Below are positions 51,027 to 58,963 of a stretch of 64,000 bases of DNA, piece after piece. Below the pieces are notes generated by a model. It saw nothing but the letters and a program-made list of their open reading frames with translations, was not told the DNA's origin and did no database searches. How positions within the stretch are numbered: position 1 is the first letter of the stretch; each line of letters opens with the position of its first letter. Position numbers and translations under genes: made by a program. The stretch spans positions 1 through 64,000 of the forward strand of contig NZ_WEGJ01000022.1 in assembly GCF_009604385.1 (NCBI RefSeq), given 5' to 3'. Source of the stretch: Streptomyces smaragdinus. Lineage in GTDB: Bacteria; Actinomycetota; Actinomycetes; Streptomycetales; Streptomycetaceae.

Positions 51027-51575
51027 TCAGGGCCGGTCGCGTCCCCATGTCTGGAGGGCGAACGACCGGCCCTTCTCCGTGCCCTCGATCAGCGGTACGT
51101 CCAGCAGCCGGAAGCCCGACGACCGCGCCACGCCCACGCTGCCGGCGTTCTCCGACTCCAGCTCCAGCACCAGCGACGGCGCCCCGAGCTCCGCGAAGGC
51201 GTACGCCGCGACGACCCGCACCGCCCGCGACGCCAGCCCCTGCCCGCGGTGGGCGGCGCCGACGGAGTAGCCGATCTCCAGCGTCCCCGGGTCCTGCCCC
51301 TCGTGCCGGGATCGCATGATCAGCACCTCGCCCAGCGGCTCGCCGCCGCCGCGGGTGATCGCCAGCTGGATCGTCCGGCCCTCGGCCCGGTAGCCGCGTG
51401 AACGGGTGAGATACGCCCGCGCCGCCGCCTCGTCGAACGGCGAGACCAGCGGCGTCCAGTACGCCACGTCGGGGTCGTCCATCAGCGTCCGCAGCACCGG
51501 CAGATCGGCGTCCGTCCACTCGCGCAGGACCAGGTCCTCGCCGGCGAGTTCGACGCCGGAGGGGAACGCGCTCAT
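51027..51575 (-). CDS. GNAT acetyltransferase
   Basis: A 182-residue acetyltransferase of the RimJ/RimL type. Seen: LVLREWTDADLPVLRTLMDD, the acetyl-CoA loop GYSVGAAHRGQGLASRAVRV and the C-terminal LELESENAGSVGVARSSGFR. Its ATG overlaps the stop of the upstream IclR gene by 4 bp (ATGA), so it is cotranscribed with that repressor. A role in the allantoin pathway is not evident. Confidence 0.9.
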   Translation of the reverse strand: MSAFPSGVELAGEDLVLREWTDADLPVLRTLMDDPDVAYWTPLVSPFDEAAARAYLTRSRGYRAEGRTIQLAITRGGGEPLGEVLIMRSRHEGQDPGTLEIGYSVGAAHRGQGLASRAVRVVAAYAFAELGAPSLVLELESENAGSVGVARSSGFRLLDVPLIEGTEKGRSFALQTWGRDRP

Positions 51576-52351
51576 GCCGTCGCCCCGTTCGTGTCGGCCA
51601 GCGACCGGGACAGCTCCCGCGCCACCTGCTGCAGTACCGGGACGATCCTCTCGGTCGTCGCGTCGGTCACCCGGCCCGCCGGCCCGGAGACCGACAGCGC
51701 CGCCCTGGTCGGCGCGTCCGGCACCGCCACGGCCAGACACCGCACGCCGATCTCCTGCTCGTTGTCGTCCACCGCGTAGCCCTCGCGCCGCACCCGGGCC
51801 AGCGCGTCCAGGAAAGCGTCCGGGGTGGTGATGGTCCGCTCGGTCGCGGCCGGCATGCCGGTACGGGCCAGCAGCGCCCGTACGTCCTCCTCCGGGGTGT
51901 CGGCGAGCAGTGCCTTGCCCACGCCCGTGGAGTGCGGCAGCACCCGGCGGCCGACCTCGGTGAACATCCGCATGGAGTGCCGCGAGGGCACCTGCGCCAC
52001 GTACACCACCTCGTCGCCGTCGAGCAGCGCCATGTTCGCCGTCTCGCCGGTCTCCTCCACCAGCCGCGCCAGATACGGCCGCGCCCAGGTGCCCAGCAGC
52101 CGGGCGGAGCTTTCGCCGAGGCGGATCAGCCGGGGGCCCAGCGCGTACCGGCGGTTGGTCTGCTGGCGGACGTAACCGCAGGCCACCAGGGTGCGCATCA
52201 GGCGGTGGATGGTCGGCAGGGGCAGTCCGCTGCTGGCCGACAGCTCGCTGAGGCCGACCTCGCCGCCCGCGTCGGCCATGCGCTCGAGCAGGTCGAACGC
52301 ACGCTCAAGGGACTGCACGCCGCCGCCTGCGGCGGACTTGGGCTCGGCCAC
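51572..52351 (-). CDS. allR: IclR-family repressor of allantoin genes
   Basis: A 259-residue IclR regulator. It has a winged helix (QSLERAFDLLERMADAGGEV and GLPLPTIHRLMRTLVACGYV) and a C-terminal effector domain (about 80-250, MRMFTEVGRRVLPHSTGVGK then GVRCLAVAVPDAPTRAALSV). By position next to allantoinase and the shared palindromes at aceB and gcl, it is the likely AllR-type repressor; effectors of such proteins include allantoin, allantoate or glyoxylate. GTG 52351 follows AGGAAAGGA. The ATGA overlap makes it the first gene of a two-gene operon with a GNAT. Confidence 0.88.
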   Translation of the reverse strand: MAEPKSAAGGGVQSLERAFDLLERMADAGGEVGLSELSASSGLPLPTIHRLMRTLVACGYVRQQTNRRYALGPRLIRLGESSARLLGTWARPYLARLVEETGETANMALLDGDEVVYVAQVPSRHSMRMFTEVGRRVLPHSTGVGKALLADTPEEDVRALLARTGMPAATERTITTPDAFLDALARVRREGYAVDDNEQEIGVRCLAVAVPDAPTRAALSVSGPAGRVTDATTERIVPVLQQVARELSRSLADTNGATA

Positions 52352-52392
52352 GTCTGTTGATCCTTTCCTGGCAGGTAGCTGGAGCTTACCGG

Positions 52393-52419
52393 CCGGAATC
52401 ACCCTTCCGGTATGTGGAA
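52393..52419. promoter_or_regulatory. Overlapping palindromes at allR/allB
   Basis: CCGGAA-N6-TTCCGG (52393-52410) and TTCCGGTATGTGGAA (52405-52419) share one TTCC arm, giving three half-sites in 27 bp. The second has the TTCC-N7-GGAA form found before gcl and aceB. The site is 42 bp upstream of allR, which fits autoregulation, and lies upstream of allantoinase. Confidence 0.55.
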
Positions 52420-52497
52420 TCGTCCAATCCGCCGCCGCGCGGACCATGCGGACGGCGCGGGGCTGTTGACGGCCGGGGGAGGGGAGGTGAGACTCCG

Positions 52498-52527
52498 TTC
52501 AACAGATCCGTTCAACAGATCGTTGAA
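52498..52527. promoter_or_regulatory. TTCAAC repeats before allantoinase
   Basis: TTCAACAGATC occurs twice, 13 bp apart (52498 and 52511). The second copy pairs with GTTGAA to form TTCAAC-N5-GTTGAA (52511-52527). The aceB promoter has the matching TTCAAC-N5-GTTGAC. Confidence 0.5.
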
Positions 52528-52572
52528 GTCTACGTCCTGTCGCCGGGACAGCCGAAGCCGGGAAGGGGAACC

Positions 52573-53898
52573 GTGTCCGTCGACCTGGTCCTGCGTTCGC
52601 GCCGCGTCATCACCCCCGAGGGGGAGCGCCCGGCCGCGGTCGCCGTCACCGCCGGCCGCATCGAGGCCGTCCTGCCGTACGAGACCCCGCTCGCCGCCCC
52701 GCTGGCGGACCTCGGCGACCACGTGCTGCTGCCCGGCCTGGTGGACACCCACGTGCACGTCAACGACCCCGGCCGCACCGCCTGGGAGGGCTTTCGCTCC
52801 GCGACCCGCGCGGCGGCGGCCGGCGGCGTCACCACGATCGTCGACATGCCCCTCAACAGCCTGCCGCCCACCACCACCCGCCCCGCCCTCGGCGTCAAGC
52901 GCGACGTGGCGAGGCACCGGGTGCACGTCGACACCGGCTTCTGGGGCGGCGCCGTCCCCGGCAACCTCGACGACCTCGAACCCCTCCACGACGCCGGGGT
53001 GTTCGGCTTCAAGTGCTTCCTCTCGCCGTCCGGCGTCGACGAGTTCCCCCCGCTCGCCGGCGACGGCCTGGAGGCCGCCCTGGCCGCGATCGCGGCCCTC
53101 GGCGGACTCCTGATCGTGCACGCCGAGGACCCCGGCGTCCTGGCCGCCGCCCCCCAGGTGCCCGGCGCGCGCTACGCCGACTTCCTTGCCTCCCGCCCGC
53201 CCGAGGCCGAGACCCGCGCCGTCCGCCGGCTGATCACCCTCGCGCGGAAGTACGACGCCCGCGTCCACGTCCTGCACCTCTCCTCCGCCGCCGCGCTGCC
53301 CCTGATCGCCGCCGCGAAGGCCGACGGCGTCCGCGTCACCGCCGAGACCTGCCCGCACTTCCTCACCCTCACCGCCGAGGAGGTCCCGGACGGGGCGAGC
53401 GCCTTCAAGTGCTGCCCGCCCATCCGCGAGGCCGCCAACCGCGACGCGCTGTGGGACGCCCTGGCCGACGGCACCCTCGACTGCGTCGTCTCCGACCACT
53501 CGCCCTCCACGGCGGATCTCAAGACCCCCGACTTCGCCACCGCCTGGGGCGGCATCTCCTCCCTCCAGCTGGGCCTCCCGGCGATCTGGACCGAGGCCCG
53601 GCGCCGCGGCCGGACGCTCACGGACGTGGCCCGCTGGATGTCCGCCGGCCCCGCCGCGCTCGCCGGGCTGACCCGCAAGGGCGCGATCGCCCCCGGCCGT
53701 GACGCGGACTTCGCCGTCCTCGCCCCGGACGAGACCTTCACCGTCGACCCGGCGGACCTCGAGCACCGCAACCCGGTCACCGCCTACGCCGGCCGGCGGC
53801 TGTCCGGCGTCGTGCGCTCCACCTGGCTGCGGGGGACCCTGATCGCGGAACACGGCGTGCCGGGTGAGGCCCGGGGCGAGCTGCTCTCCCGTAACTGA
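52573..53898 (+). CDS. allB: Allantoinase
   Basis: A 441-residue cyclic amidohydrolase that hydrolyses allantoin to allantoate. Metal and catalytic residues are clear: DTHVHVNDPG, the carbamylated Lys in GFKCFLSPSG, the His of LIVHAEDPG and VHVLHLSS, and the Asp of CVVSDHSPS. The length and the CPHFLTL motif match allantoinase rather than dihydropyrimidinase. GTG 52573 has GAAGGGG just upstream. It forms an operon with allantoicase, which begins 9 bp after its stop. Confidence 0.96.
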   Translation: MSVDLVLRSRRVITPEGERPAAVAVTAGRIEAVLPYETPLAAPLADLGDHVLLPGLVDTHVHVNDPGRTAWEGFRSATRAAAAGGVTTIVDMPLNSLPPTTTRPALGVKRDVARHRVHVDTGFWGGAVPGNLDDLEPLHDAGVFGFKCFLSPSGVDEFPPLAGDGLEAALAAIAALGGLLIVHAEDPGVLAAAPQVPGARYADFLASRPPEAETRAVRRLITLARKYDARVHVLHLSSAAALPLIAAAKADGVRVTAETCPHFLTLTAEEVPDGASAFKCCPPIREAANRDALWDALADGTLDCVVSDHSPSTADLKTPDFATAWGGISSLQLGLPAIWTEARRRGRTLTDVARWMSAGPAALAGLTRKGAIAPGRDADFAVLAPDETFTVDPADLEHRNPVTAYAGRRLSGVVRSTWLRGTLIAEHGVPGEARGELLSRN

Positions 53899-53907
53899 AA
53901 GGCGACC

Positions 53908-55038
53908 ATGAAGCGCTTCACCGGTGACGCGGGCCCGTACCCCGGCGGCGATCCGTACGCCGACTACCGCACCTCCGTCTTCCCCTTCGCCGCCGCCTGT
54001 GATCTCGCCGACCGGCGGCTGGGCGCGGGCGTGATCGCGGCGAGCGACGAGTTCTTCGCCGACCGGGAGAACCTCCTCGCGCCCGGCCCCGCGCGCTTCG
54101 ACCCCGGGACGTTCGGGCACAAGGGCAAGATCATGGACGGCTGGGAGACCCGCCGCCGGCGCGGCGCCGCGGCCGGGGCGCCGCATCCGGGGGACGGTGA
54201 CCACGACTGGGCGCTGGTCCGCCTCGGCGCGCCGGGGCTGATCGGCGGGATCGTCGTCGACACGGCGCACTTCCGGGGCAACTACGGCAAGTGGGTGTCC
54301 GTCGAGGGCACGTCGCTGCCCGGCACCCCGGCGCCCGCGGACCTGCTCGCGGCGGACGTGCCGTGGACGGAGCTCGTACCGCGTACGGAGGTCGGCGGAC
54401 ACGCGGCGAACGGCTTCACCGTGACGTCCGCGCGGCGCTTCACCCATCTGCTGCTGCGCCAGTACCCCGACGGGGGGATCGCCCGGCTGCGGGTGTACGG
54501 GACGGTCCTGCCGGACCCCGGCTGGCTGGCGGCGCTGGGGACCTGCGATCTGGCGGCGCTGGAGCACGGCGGCTCCGTGGAGGACGCCTCCGACCGGTTC
54601 TACTCGCCCCCGGAGAACACGATCCTGCCCGGGCGGCCGGGGCGGATGGACGACGGCTGGGAGACCCGGCGCCGGCGTGACAAGGGCCACGACTGGATCC
54701 GCTACGCGCTCGCCGCGCAGGCCGAGCTGCGGGCGGTGGAGATCGACACGGCGTATCTGAAGGGGAACGCGGCGGGCTGGGCGTCCCTGTCGGTGTCGGA
54801 CGACGGCGACTGGACGGAGATCCTCCCGCGCACCCGGCTGCAGCCGGACACCAACCACCGCTTCGTCCTCCCGGCCCCCGCCACCGCCCGCCGGGTGCGG
54901 CTCGACGTCTTCCCGGACGGCGGCATCTCCCGCCTGCGCCTGCACGGCAGCCTTACGGCGACGGGGGCGCGGGAGCTGGCCGAGCGGTACGCGGCGGCGC
55001 GCCGAGACGGGCGTCCAGATACCCCCCCAGGTATTTGA
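53908..55038 (+). CDS. alc: Allantoicase
   Basis: A 376-residue enzyme that cleaves allantoate to ureidoglycolate and urea. It has two copies of the allantoicase repeat, about 25-185 and 205-355. In each the motif GWETRRRR follows a KIMDG- or GRMDD-type lead, with a DTAHFRGNYGKWVSVEG- or DTAYLKGNAAGWASLSV-type strand. Glyoxylate from the next step would feed gcl and aceB. No ureidoglycolate lyase or urease gene is in the window. Its 3-prime end abuts a reactive-sulfur operator. Confidence 0.95.
   Translation: MKRFTGDAGPYPGGDPYADYRTSVFPFAAACDLADRRLGAGVIAASDEFFADRENLLAPGPARFDPGTFGHKGKIMDGWETRRRRGAAAGAPHPGDGDHDWALVRLGAPGLIGGIVVDTAHFRGNYGKWVSVEGTSLPGTPAPADLLAADVPWTELVPRTEVGGHAANGFTVTSARRFTHLLLRQYPDGGIARLRVYGTVLPDPGWLAALGTCDLAALEHGGSVEDASDRFYSPPENTILPGRPGRMDDGWETRRRRDKGHDWIRYALAAQAELRAVEIDTAYLKGNAAGWASLSVSDDGDWTEILPRTRLQPDTNHRFVLPAPATARRVRLDVFPDGGISRLRLHGSLTATGARELAERYAAARRDGRPDTPPGI
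55019..55034. promoter_or_regulatory. CstR-type operator 1
   Basis: ATACCCCCCCAGGTAT is a G-run inverted repeat of the CsoR/CstR kind. It overlaps the end of the allantoicase gene and touches the -35 hexamer of the rhodanese promoter. Confidence 0.75.
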
Positions 55039-55064
55039 CAAGCCTTCGCCTCCCTGGTTACTGT
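55035..55064 (+). promoter_or_regulatory. Rhodanese promoter
   Basis: TTGACA (55035-55040) and TACTGT (55059-55064) are 18 bp apart. CstR-type operators flank it on both sides. Confidence 0.65.
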
Positions 55065-55076
55065 CTTCTCATCGAC

Positions 55077-55092
55077 ATACCCAGGGGGGTAT
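55077..55092. promoter_or_regulatory. CstR-type operator 2
   Basis: ATACCCAGGGGGGTAT lies just past the expected transcription start of the rhodanese gene, so bound repressor would block initiation. Confidence 0.75.
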
Positions 55093-55110
55093 CTGGAGGT
55101 AGTTCTCGGC

Positions 55111-55437
55111 ATGGCGCGTGAAATAGATCTCGACACCTTCGCCGGCGAGTGGGCCGACGGCGCCTTCGTCGTCGACGTACGCGAGCCCGACGAGTACCGG
55201 GAGGCGCACGTCCCCGGCGCGGTCCTCGCCCCGCTCTCCACCCTGGCCGGCGCGTACCTGGCGCTGCCCGAGGGTCGTCCCGTGTACGTCATCTGCGCCA
55301 GCGGCAACCGCAGCAAGGCCGGCGCCGACGTGCTGACCAACGCCGGGGCGGACACCTACTCCGTCGCCGGCGGCACCCGCGGCTGGGCCCGTGCCGGCCG
55401 CCCCGTGGTGACCGGGGACGCTCCCGGCGCCCGCTGA
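55111..55437 (+). CDS. Rhodanese-like sulfurtransferase
   Basis: A 108-residue single-domain rhodanese that carries persulfide on its active Cys (VICASGNRSKAGADVL). The entry strand is FVVDVREPDEYREAHVPGAV. ATG 55111 follows GGAGGT. It is the first gene of the sulfur island and has its own promoter with two operators. It would move sulfane sulfur between thiols and the downstream persulfide dioxygenase. Confidence 0.93.
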   Translation: MAREIDLDTFAGEWADGAFVVDVREPDEYREAHVPGAVLAPLSTLAGAYLALPEGRPVYVICASGNRSKAGADVLTNAGADTYSVAGGTRGWARAGRPVVTGDAPGAR

Positions 55438-55494
55438 CCTTCCCTTTTCTTCTTCTTCCCCGCGCCCCGACCGGGCCGCAGCACGCCCTCTTTT

Positions 55495-55510
55495 ATACCC
55501 CCCAGGGTAT
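55495..55510. promoter_or_regulatory. CstR-type operator 3
   Basis: ATACCCCCCAGGGTAT, extended as TTATA...TATAA, lies 26 bp before the persulfide dioxygenase start. TATAAG at its end may be the -10 hexamer. Confidence 0.75.
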
Positions 55511-55535
55511 AAGAAACGCACCTACGGAGGTTTCC

Positions 55536-56924
55536 GTGTTCCTCACCCAGTACTACCTCGACTGCCTCTCCCAGGCCTCGTACATGATCGCCGACGAGGG
55601 CACCGGCCGGGCCGTGGTCGTCGACCCGCGCCGTGACGTCTCCGAGTACCTGGCGGACGCCGAGGCGCACGGGTTCACCGTGGTCGGCGTCATCAACACC
55701 CACTTCCACGCCGACTTCATCGCAGGCCACCTCGAGATGGCCGCCCGGACCGGCGCCTGGATCGGCTACGGCAGCCGCGCCGAGACCGACTACCCCATCC
55801 GCAAGCTCACCGACGGCGAGAGGATCGGCCTCGGCGACGTCACGCTGCAGATCATGGAGACCCCGGGCCACACCCCGGAGTCCGTCAGCGTGGTCGTGTA
55901 CGAGCGGGCCGCGGACGCCGTCCCGTACGGCGTGCTCACCGGTGACGCCCTGTTCATCGGCGACGTGGGCCGCCCGGACCTGCTGGCCTCGGTCGGCGTG
56001 ACCGCCGAGGAGCTCGGCGCCATGCTGCACGACAGCGTGCAGAACAAGCTGATGGGCCTGCCGGACGAGGTGCGCGTCTTCCCCGCGCACGGCGCCGGGT
56101 CCGCCTGCGGCAAGAACCTCTCCACCGAGAAGCAGTCGACGATCGGGCAGCAGCGCCTGACGAACTACGCCTGCGCGCCGATGAGCAAGGACGACTTCGT
56201 CGCCCTGGTGACGGCCGGCCAGCCCTCCGCCCCCGGCTACTTCGCCTACGACGCCGACCTCAACCGCCGCCGGCACGAGCTCTTCGACCCGGCGACCGCC
56301 CCCCGGCCGCTGTCCGCCGAGGAGTTCACCGCCCGCCGTGCGGCCGGCGCCGTGGTGGTCGACGCCCGTGACCCGCAGGAGTTCGCCGCCGGACATCTGC
56401 GCGGCGCGGTCAACGTGCCGGCCGACGGCCGGTTCGCCGAGCAGGCCGGCACCGTGCTGGACCCGAAGGACGAGCTGCTGGTCCTCGCCCCGCAGAACCG
56501 CGAGGAGGAGATGGTCACCCGGCTCGCGCGCATCGGCTTCGACAAGGTCACCGGCTACCTGCGCTCGCCCGACGACGCCCTCACGGCCCTGGCCGCCGAG
56601 GTCACCCCGGCCAGCCGGCTGACCGCCGCCCAGCTGCGCGACGCCCTCGCCGGCGAGCACCCCCCGGTCGTGGTCGACGTCCGCAACTGCGGCGAGCGCG
56701 CGGACAACGCCTTCATCGAGGGCGCCGTGCACATCTCCCTGGGCGAGCTGCCGCACCGGCTGGACGAGCTGCCGCGCGAGCGGCCGCTGGTCCTGCACTG
56801 CGCCGGCGGCCACCGCTCCTCCATCGCCGCCAGCCTGCTGCGCCGGCGCGGCTTCACCGACGTCTCCGACGTCCTCGGCGGCTACGCGGCCTGGGCCCTG
56901 CTGAACGCCCCCGCCGCCGTCTGA
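55536..56924 (+). CDS. CstB-like persulfide dioxygenase-rhodanese
   Basis: A 462-residue multidomain enzyme. Residues about 1-240 are a metallo-beta-lactamase fold persulfide dioxygenase, with NTHFHADFIAGH, ETPGHTPES, GDALFIGD and FPAHGAGS holding the Fe ligands. Residues about 260-350 are a rhodanese with no Cys at the active loop (LAPQNREEE), so a pseudo-rhodanese. Residues about 365-460 are an active rhodanese (LHCAGGHRSSIAASLL). This matches the architecture of CstB, which oxidises persulfide to thiosulfate. GTG 55536 has GGAGG six bases upstream. Confidence 0.93.
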   Translation: MFLTQYYLDCLSQASYMIADEGTGRAVVVDPRRDVSEYLADAEAHGFTVVGVINTHFHADFIAGHLEMAARTGAWIGYGSRAETDYPIRKLTDGERIGLGDVTLQIMETPGHTPESVSVVVYERAADAVPYGVLTGDALFIGDVGRPDLLASVGVTAEELGAMLHDSVQNKLMGLPDEVRVFPAHGAGSACGKNLSTEKQSTIGQQRLTNYACAPMSKDDFVALVTAGQPSAPGYFAYDADLNRRRHELFDPATAPRPLSAEEFTARRAAGAVVVDARDPQEFAAGHLRGAVNVPADGRFAEQAGTVLDPKDELLVLAPQNREEEMVTRLARIGFDKVTGYLRSPDDALTALAAEVTPASRLTAAQLRDALAGEHPPVVVDVRNCGERADNAFIEGAVHISLGELPHRLDELPRERPLVLHCAGGHRSSIAASLLRRRGFTDVSDVLGGYAAWALLNAPAAV

Positions 56925-57019
56925 CATCCCCTGACGGCCGCCGGCGCCCCCGCGGCCGGGACCTCACGCCCTGACCGATCCCCGCCCGGGGAGCGCCGGC
57001 CCGACCCATGCCTCCGCGT

Positions 57020-57035
57020 ATACCCCACCCCGTAT
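57020..57035. promoter_or_regulatory. CstR-type operator 4
   Basis: ATACCCCACCCCGTAT is a weaker member of the operator family, 47 bp before the YgaP-like rhodanese gene. The right half is degenerate. Confidence 0.55.
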
Positions 57036-57082
57036 TTCTCCCCGGGGTGGGCCCCTGAAACAGACCATCGAGGAGCCCCTCC

Positions 57083-57655
57083 ATGACCGCCACCGCCACC
57101 GGCCTCACCCCCGCCGCCCTCCAGGCCCTCATACGCGACGGCCACGGCCCCCGGCTGCTGGACGTCCGGACCCCCGGCGAGTTCCAGAGCGCCCACATCC
57201 CCGGCGCGTACAACGTGCCCCTGGACACCCTGCGCGAACACCGCGCCGAGCTGCTGGACCACCTCGACGAGGGTGTGGTGCTGATCTGTCGCTCCGGCGG
57301 GCGCGCCGCCCAGGCGGAGGCGGCCCTCGCCGAGGCCGGGCTGCCCGGACTGCGGGTGCTGGACGGCGGCATGATGGCCTGGGAGGCCGCCGGCGCGCCC
57401 GTCAACCAGGGGCCCAAGCGCTGGGACCTCGAGCGCCAGGTCCGCCTCGTCGCCGGCTCGATCGTGCTGGTCACGGGCATTTCCGGGCTGTTCGTGCCGG
57501 GCCTGCACCTCATCGGCACCGCCGTCGGCGCCGGTCTGACGTTCGCCGCGCTCAGCAATACCTGCGCCATGGGCATGATGCTGTCCAAGCTGCCGTACAA
57601 CCGCGGCCCGCGCACCGACATCCGTACCGTCATCGCGTCCCTGCGGGATCGCTGA
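57083..57655 (+). CDS. YgaP-like rhodanese with two TM helices
   Basis: A 190-residue protein. An N-terminal rhodanese (about 8-110, DVRTPGEFQSAHIPGAYNVP and active Cys in VLICRSGGRAAQAE) is followed by a DUF2892 two-helix region (LVAGSIVLVTGISGLFVPGL and TFAALSNTCAMGMML). The membrane-bound rhodanese resembles E. coli YgaP, which may move sulfane sulfur or thiocyanate across the membrane. ATG 57083 is preceded by GAGGAG. It overlaps the exporter gene downstream by 1 bp. Confidence 0.93.
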   Translation: MTATATGLTPAALQALIRDGHGPRLLDVRTPGEFQSAHIPGAYNVPLDTLREHRAELLDHLDEGVVLICRSGGRAAQAEAALAEAGLPGLRVLDGGMMAWEAAGAPVNQGPKRWDLERQVRLVAGSIVLVTGISGLFVPGLHLIGTAVGAGLTFAALSNTCAMGMMLSKLPYNRGPRTDIRTVIASLRDR

Positions 57656-58533
57656 TGATCACGTTCATCCTCGCGGCGTCCGTCCTGATCGGCATCAGCC
57701 TGGGCATTCTCGGCGGCGGCGGCTCCATCCTGACCGTCCCGATCCTGGTCTACCTGGCCGGTCAGGACAGCAAGGAGGCCATCGCCACCTCGCTCTTCGT
57801 GGTCGGCGTCACCAGCCTCGTCGGGCTGATCCCGCACGCCCGCGCCGGCCGGGTGCGCTGGCGCACCGGGCTGATCTTCGGCACGGTCGCCATGGTCGGC
57901 GCCTACGGCGGCGGCAGGCTCGCGGAGTACATCTCCGGCACCGTGCTGCTGATCGCGTTCGCCCTGATGATGCTGGCCACCGCCGCCGCCATGCTGCGCA
58001 GGAAGCGCGGGGACGCGGCGCCGAAGCCGGCGCACACCGAGTTGCCGGTGAAGCATGTGATCGTCGAGGGTCTGGTCGTCGGCGCGGTCACCGGTCTGGT
58101 CGGCTCCGGCGGCGGCTTCCTCGTCGTCCCGGCGCTCGCGCTGCTCGGCGGACTGCCGATGAGCGTCGCCGTCGGTACGTCGCTGCTGGTCATCGCCATG
58201 AAGTCGTTCTCCGGACTGGCCGGGCACCTGTCCGGCGTCGAGATCGACTGGGGCATGGCGCTCATGGTCACCGCCGCCGCCGTCGTCGGCAGCCTGATCG
58301 GCAGCCGCTTCGCCGGCCGGATCCCGCAGGAAACCCTGCGCACGGCCTTCGGCTGGTTCGTGGTGGTCATGGGCGTCTTCGTGCTCAGCCAGAACCTCCC
58401 GCACGCCGTCTGGGCCAGCCCGCTGACCTGGACCGGTCTCGGCGTCGCCCTCGCGGCGGGCGTGACATGGACGACAGCCCGGCGTCGCCGCACGCCGCGG
58501 ACTCCGGAACGGATACCCCAAGGGGTATCCTAG
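57655..58533 (+). CDS. TauE/SafE sulfite exporter-family protein
   Basis: A 292-residue membrane protein with about eight helices in two TauE repeats (LGILGGGGSILTVPILVYLA and VGSGGGFLVVPALALLGGLP). Such proteins export sulfite or related anions, which would be made by oxidation of persulfides. It starts at ATG 57655, overlapping the previous stop, and is cotranscribed with the membrane rhodanese. A perfect operator palindrome lies within its last codons. Confidence 0.92.
   Translation: MITFILAASVLIGISLGILGGGGSILTVPILVYLAGQDSKEAIATSLFVVGVTSLVGLIPHARAGRVRWRTGLIFGTVAMVGAYGGGRLAEYISGTVLLIAFALMMLATAAAMLRRKRGDAAPKPAHTELPVKHVIVEGLVVGAVTGLVGSGGGFLVVPALALLGGLPMSVAVGTSLLVIAMKSFSGLAGHLSGVEIDWGMALMVTAAAVVGSLIGSRFAGRIPQETLRTAFGWFVVVMGVFVLSQNLPHAVWASPLTWTGLGVALAAGVTWTTARRRRTPRTPERIPQGVS
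58511..58530. promoter_or_regulatory. CstR-type operator 5, perfect palindrome
   Basis: GGATACCCCAAGGGGTATCC is a perfect 20-bp palindrome inside the 3-prime end of the TauE-type gene and 42 bp before the CstR-like gene. It is the strongest site of the set and supports autoregulation. Confidence 0.8.
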
Positions 58534-58572
58534 GTTCGAAAGGTGGTGAACAGGGTGGACAGGAGAAACCCG

Positions 58573-58839
58573 GTGAAAGTCGAAGAGGCAGCGATGGCCC
58601 CGGTCCTCAACCGGCTGCGCCGCGCACAGGGACAGCTCGCGGGCGTCATCACGATGATCGAGGCGGGCCGGGACTGTCAGGACGTCGTCACCCAGCTCGC
58701 CGCCGTCTCCCGCGCGCTCGACCGGGCCGGCTTCAAGATCGTCGCCAGCGGAATGCGCCAGTGCCTCGCCGACAGCGAGGAGGGCGCGCCCCCGATGAGC
58801 GAGCAGGAGCTGGAGAAGCTCTTCCTCGCCCTGGCGTAG
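58573..58839 (+). CDS. cstR: CstR-like persulfide-sensing repressor
   Basis: An 88-residue CsoR-family protein (RLRRAQGQLAGVITMIEAGR then DCQDVVTQLAAVSRALDRAG). Copper-sensing CsoR uses a Cys-His-Cys set. Here both Cys remain (GRDCQDV and SGMRQCL), but the His expected four residues before the second Cys is Gly, as in CstR proteins that sense persulfides through a Cys pair. With the surrounding sulfur genes this makes persulfide the likely signal. GTG 58573 has AGGAG eight bases upstream; earlier in-frame GTGs (58543-58555) have no site. A terminator follows. Confidence 0.9.
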   Translation: MKVEEAAMAPVLNRLRRAQGQLAGVITMIEAGRDCQDVVTQLAAVSRALDRAGFKIVASGMRQCLADSEEGAPPMSEQELEKLFLALA

Positions 58840-58851
58840 GCAGCACCCGCG

Positions 58852-58884
58852 GCGCCCCCTGTGCGATCACCGCGCAGGGGGCGC
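58852..58884 (+). terminator. Terminator after cstR
   Basis: A 14-bp stem with one mismatch (GCGCCCCCTGTGCG at 58852-58865 and CGCGCAGGGGGCGC at 58871-58884) and a 5-base loop ends the sulfur island. Confidence 0.75.
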
Positions 58885-58963
58885 TGTGTCGCACGGACAC
58901 CGGATCCGGCCCAGACTGATACCAGGGGCGGGTCCGTACGCGCGAGGAGAGGACGACCGACCC

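Noticed and set aside
58573..58839. A copper-sensing CsoR regulating copper export.
   Set aside because: The His ligand is replaced and no copper transporter or chaperone is near; all neighbours handle sulfane sulfur.
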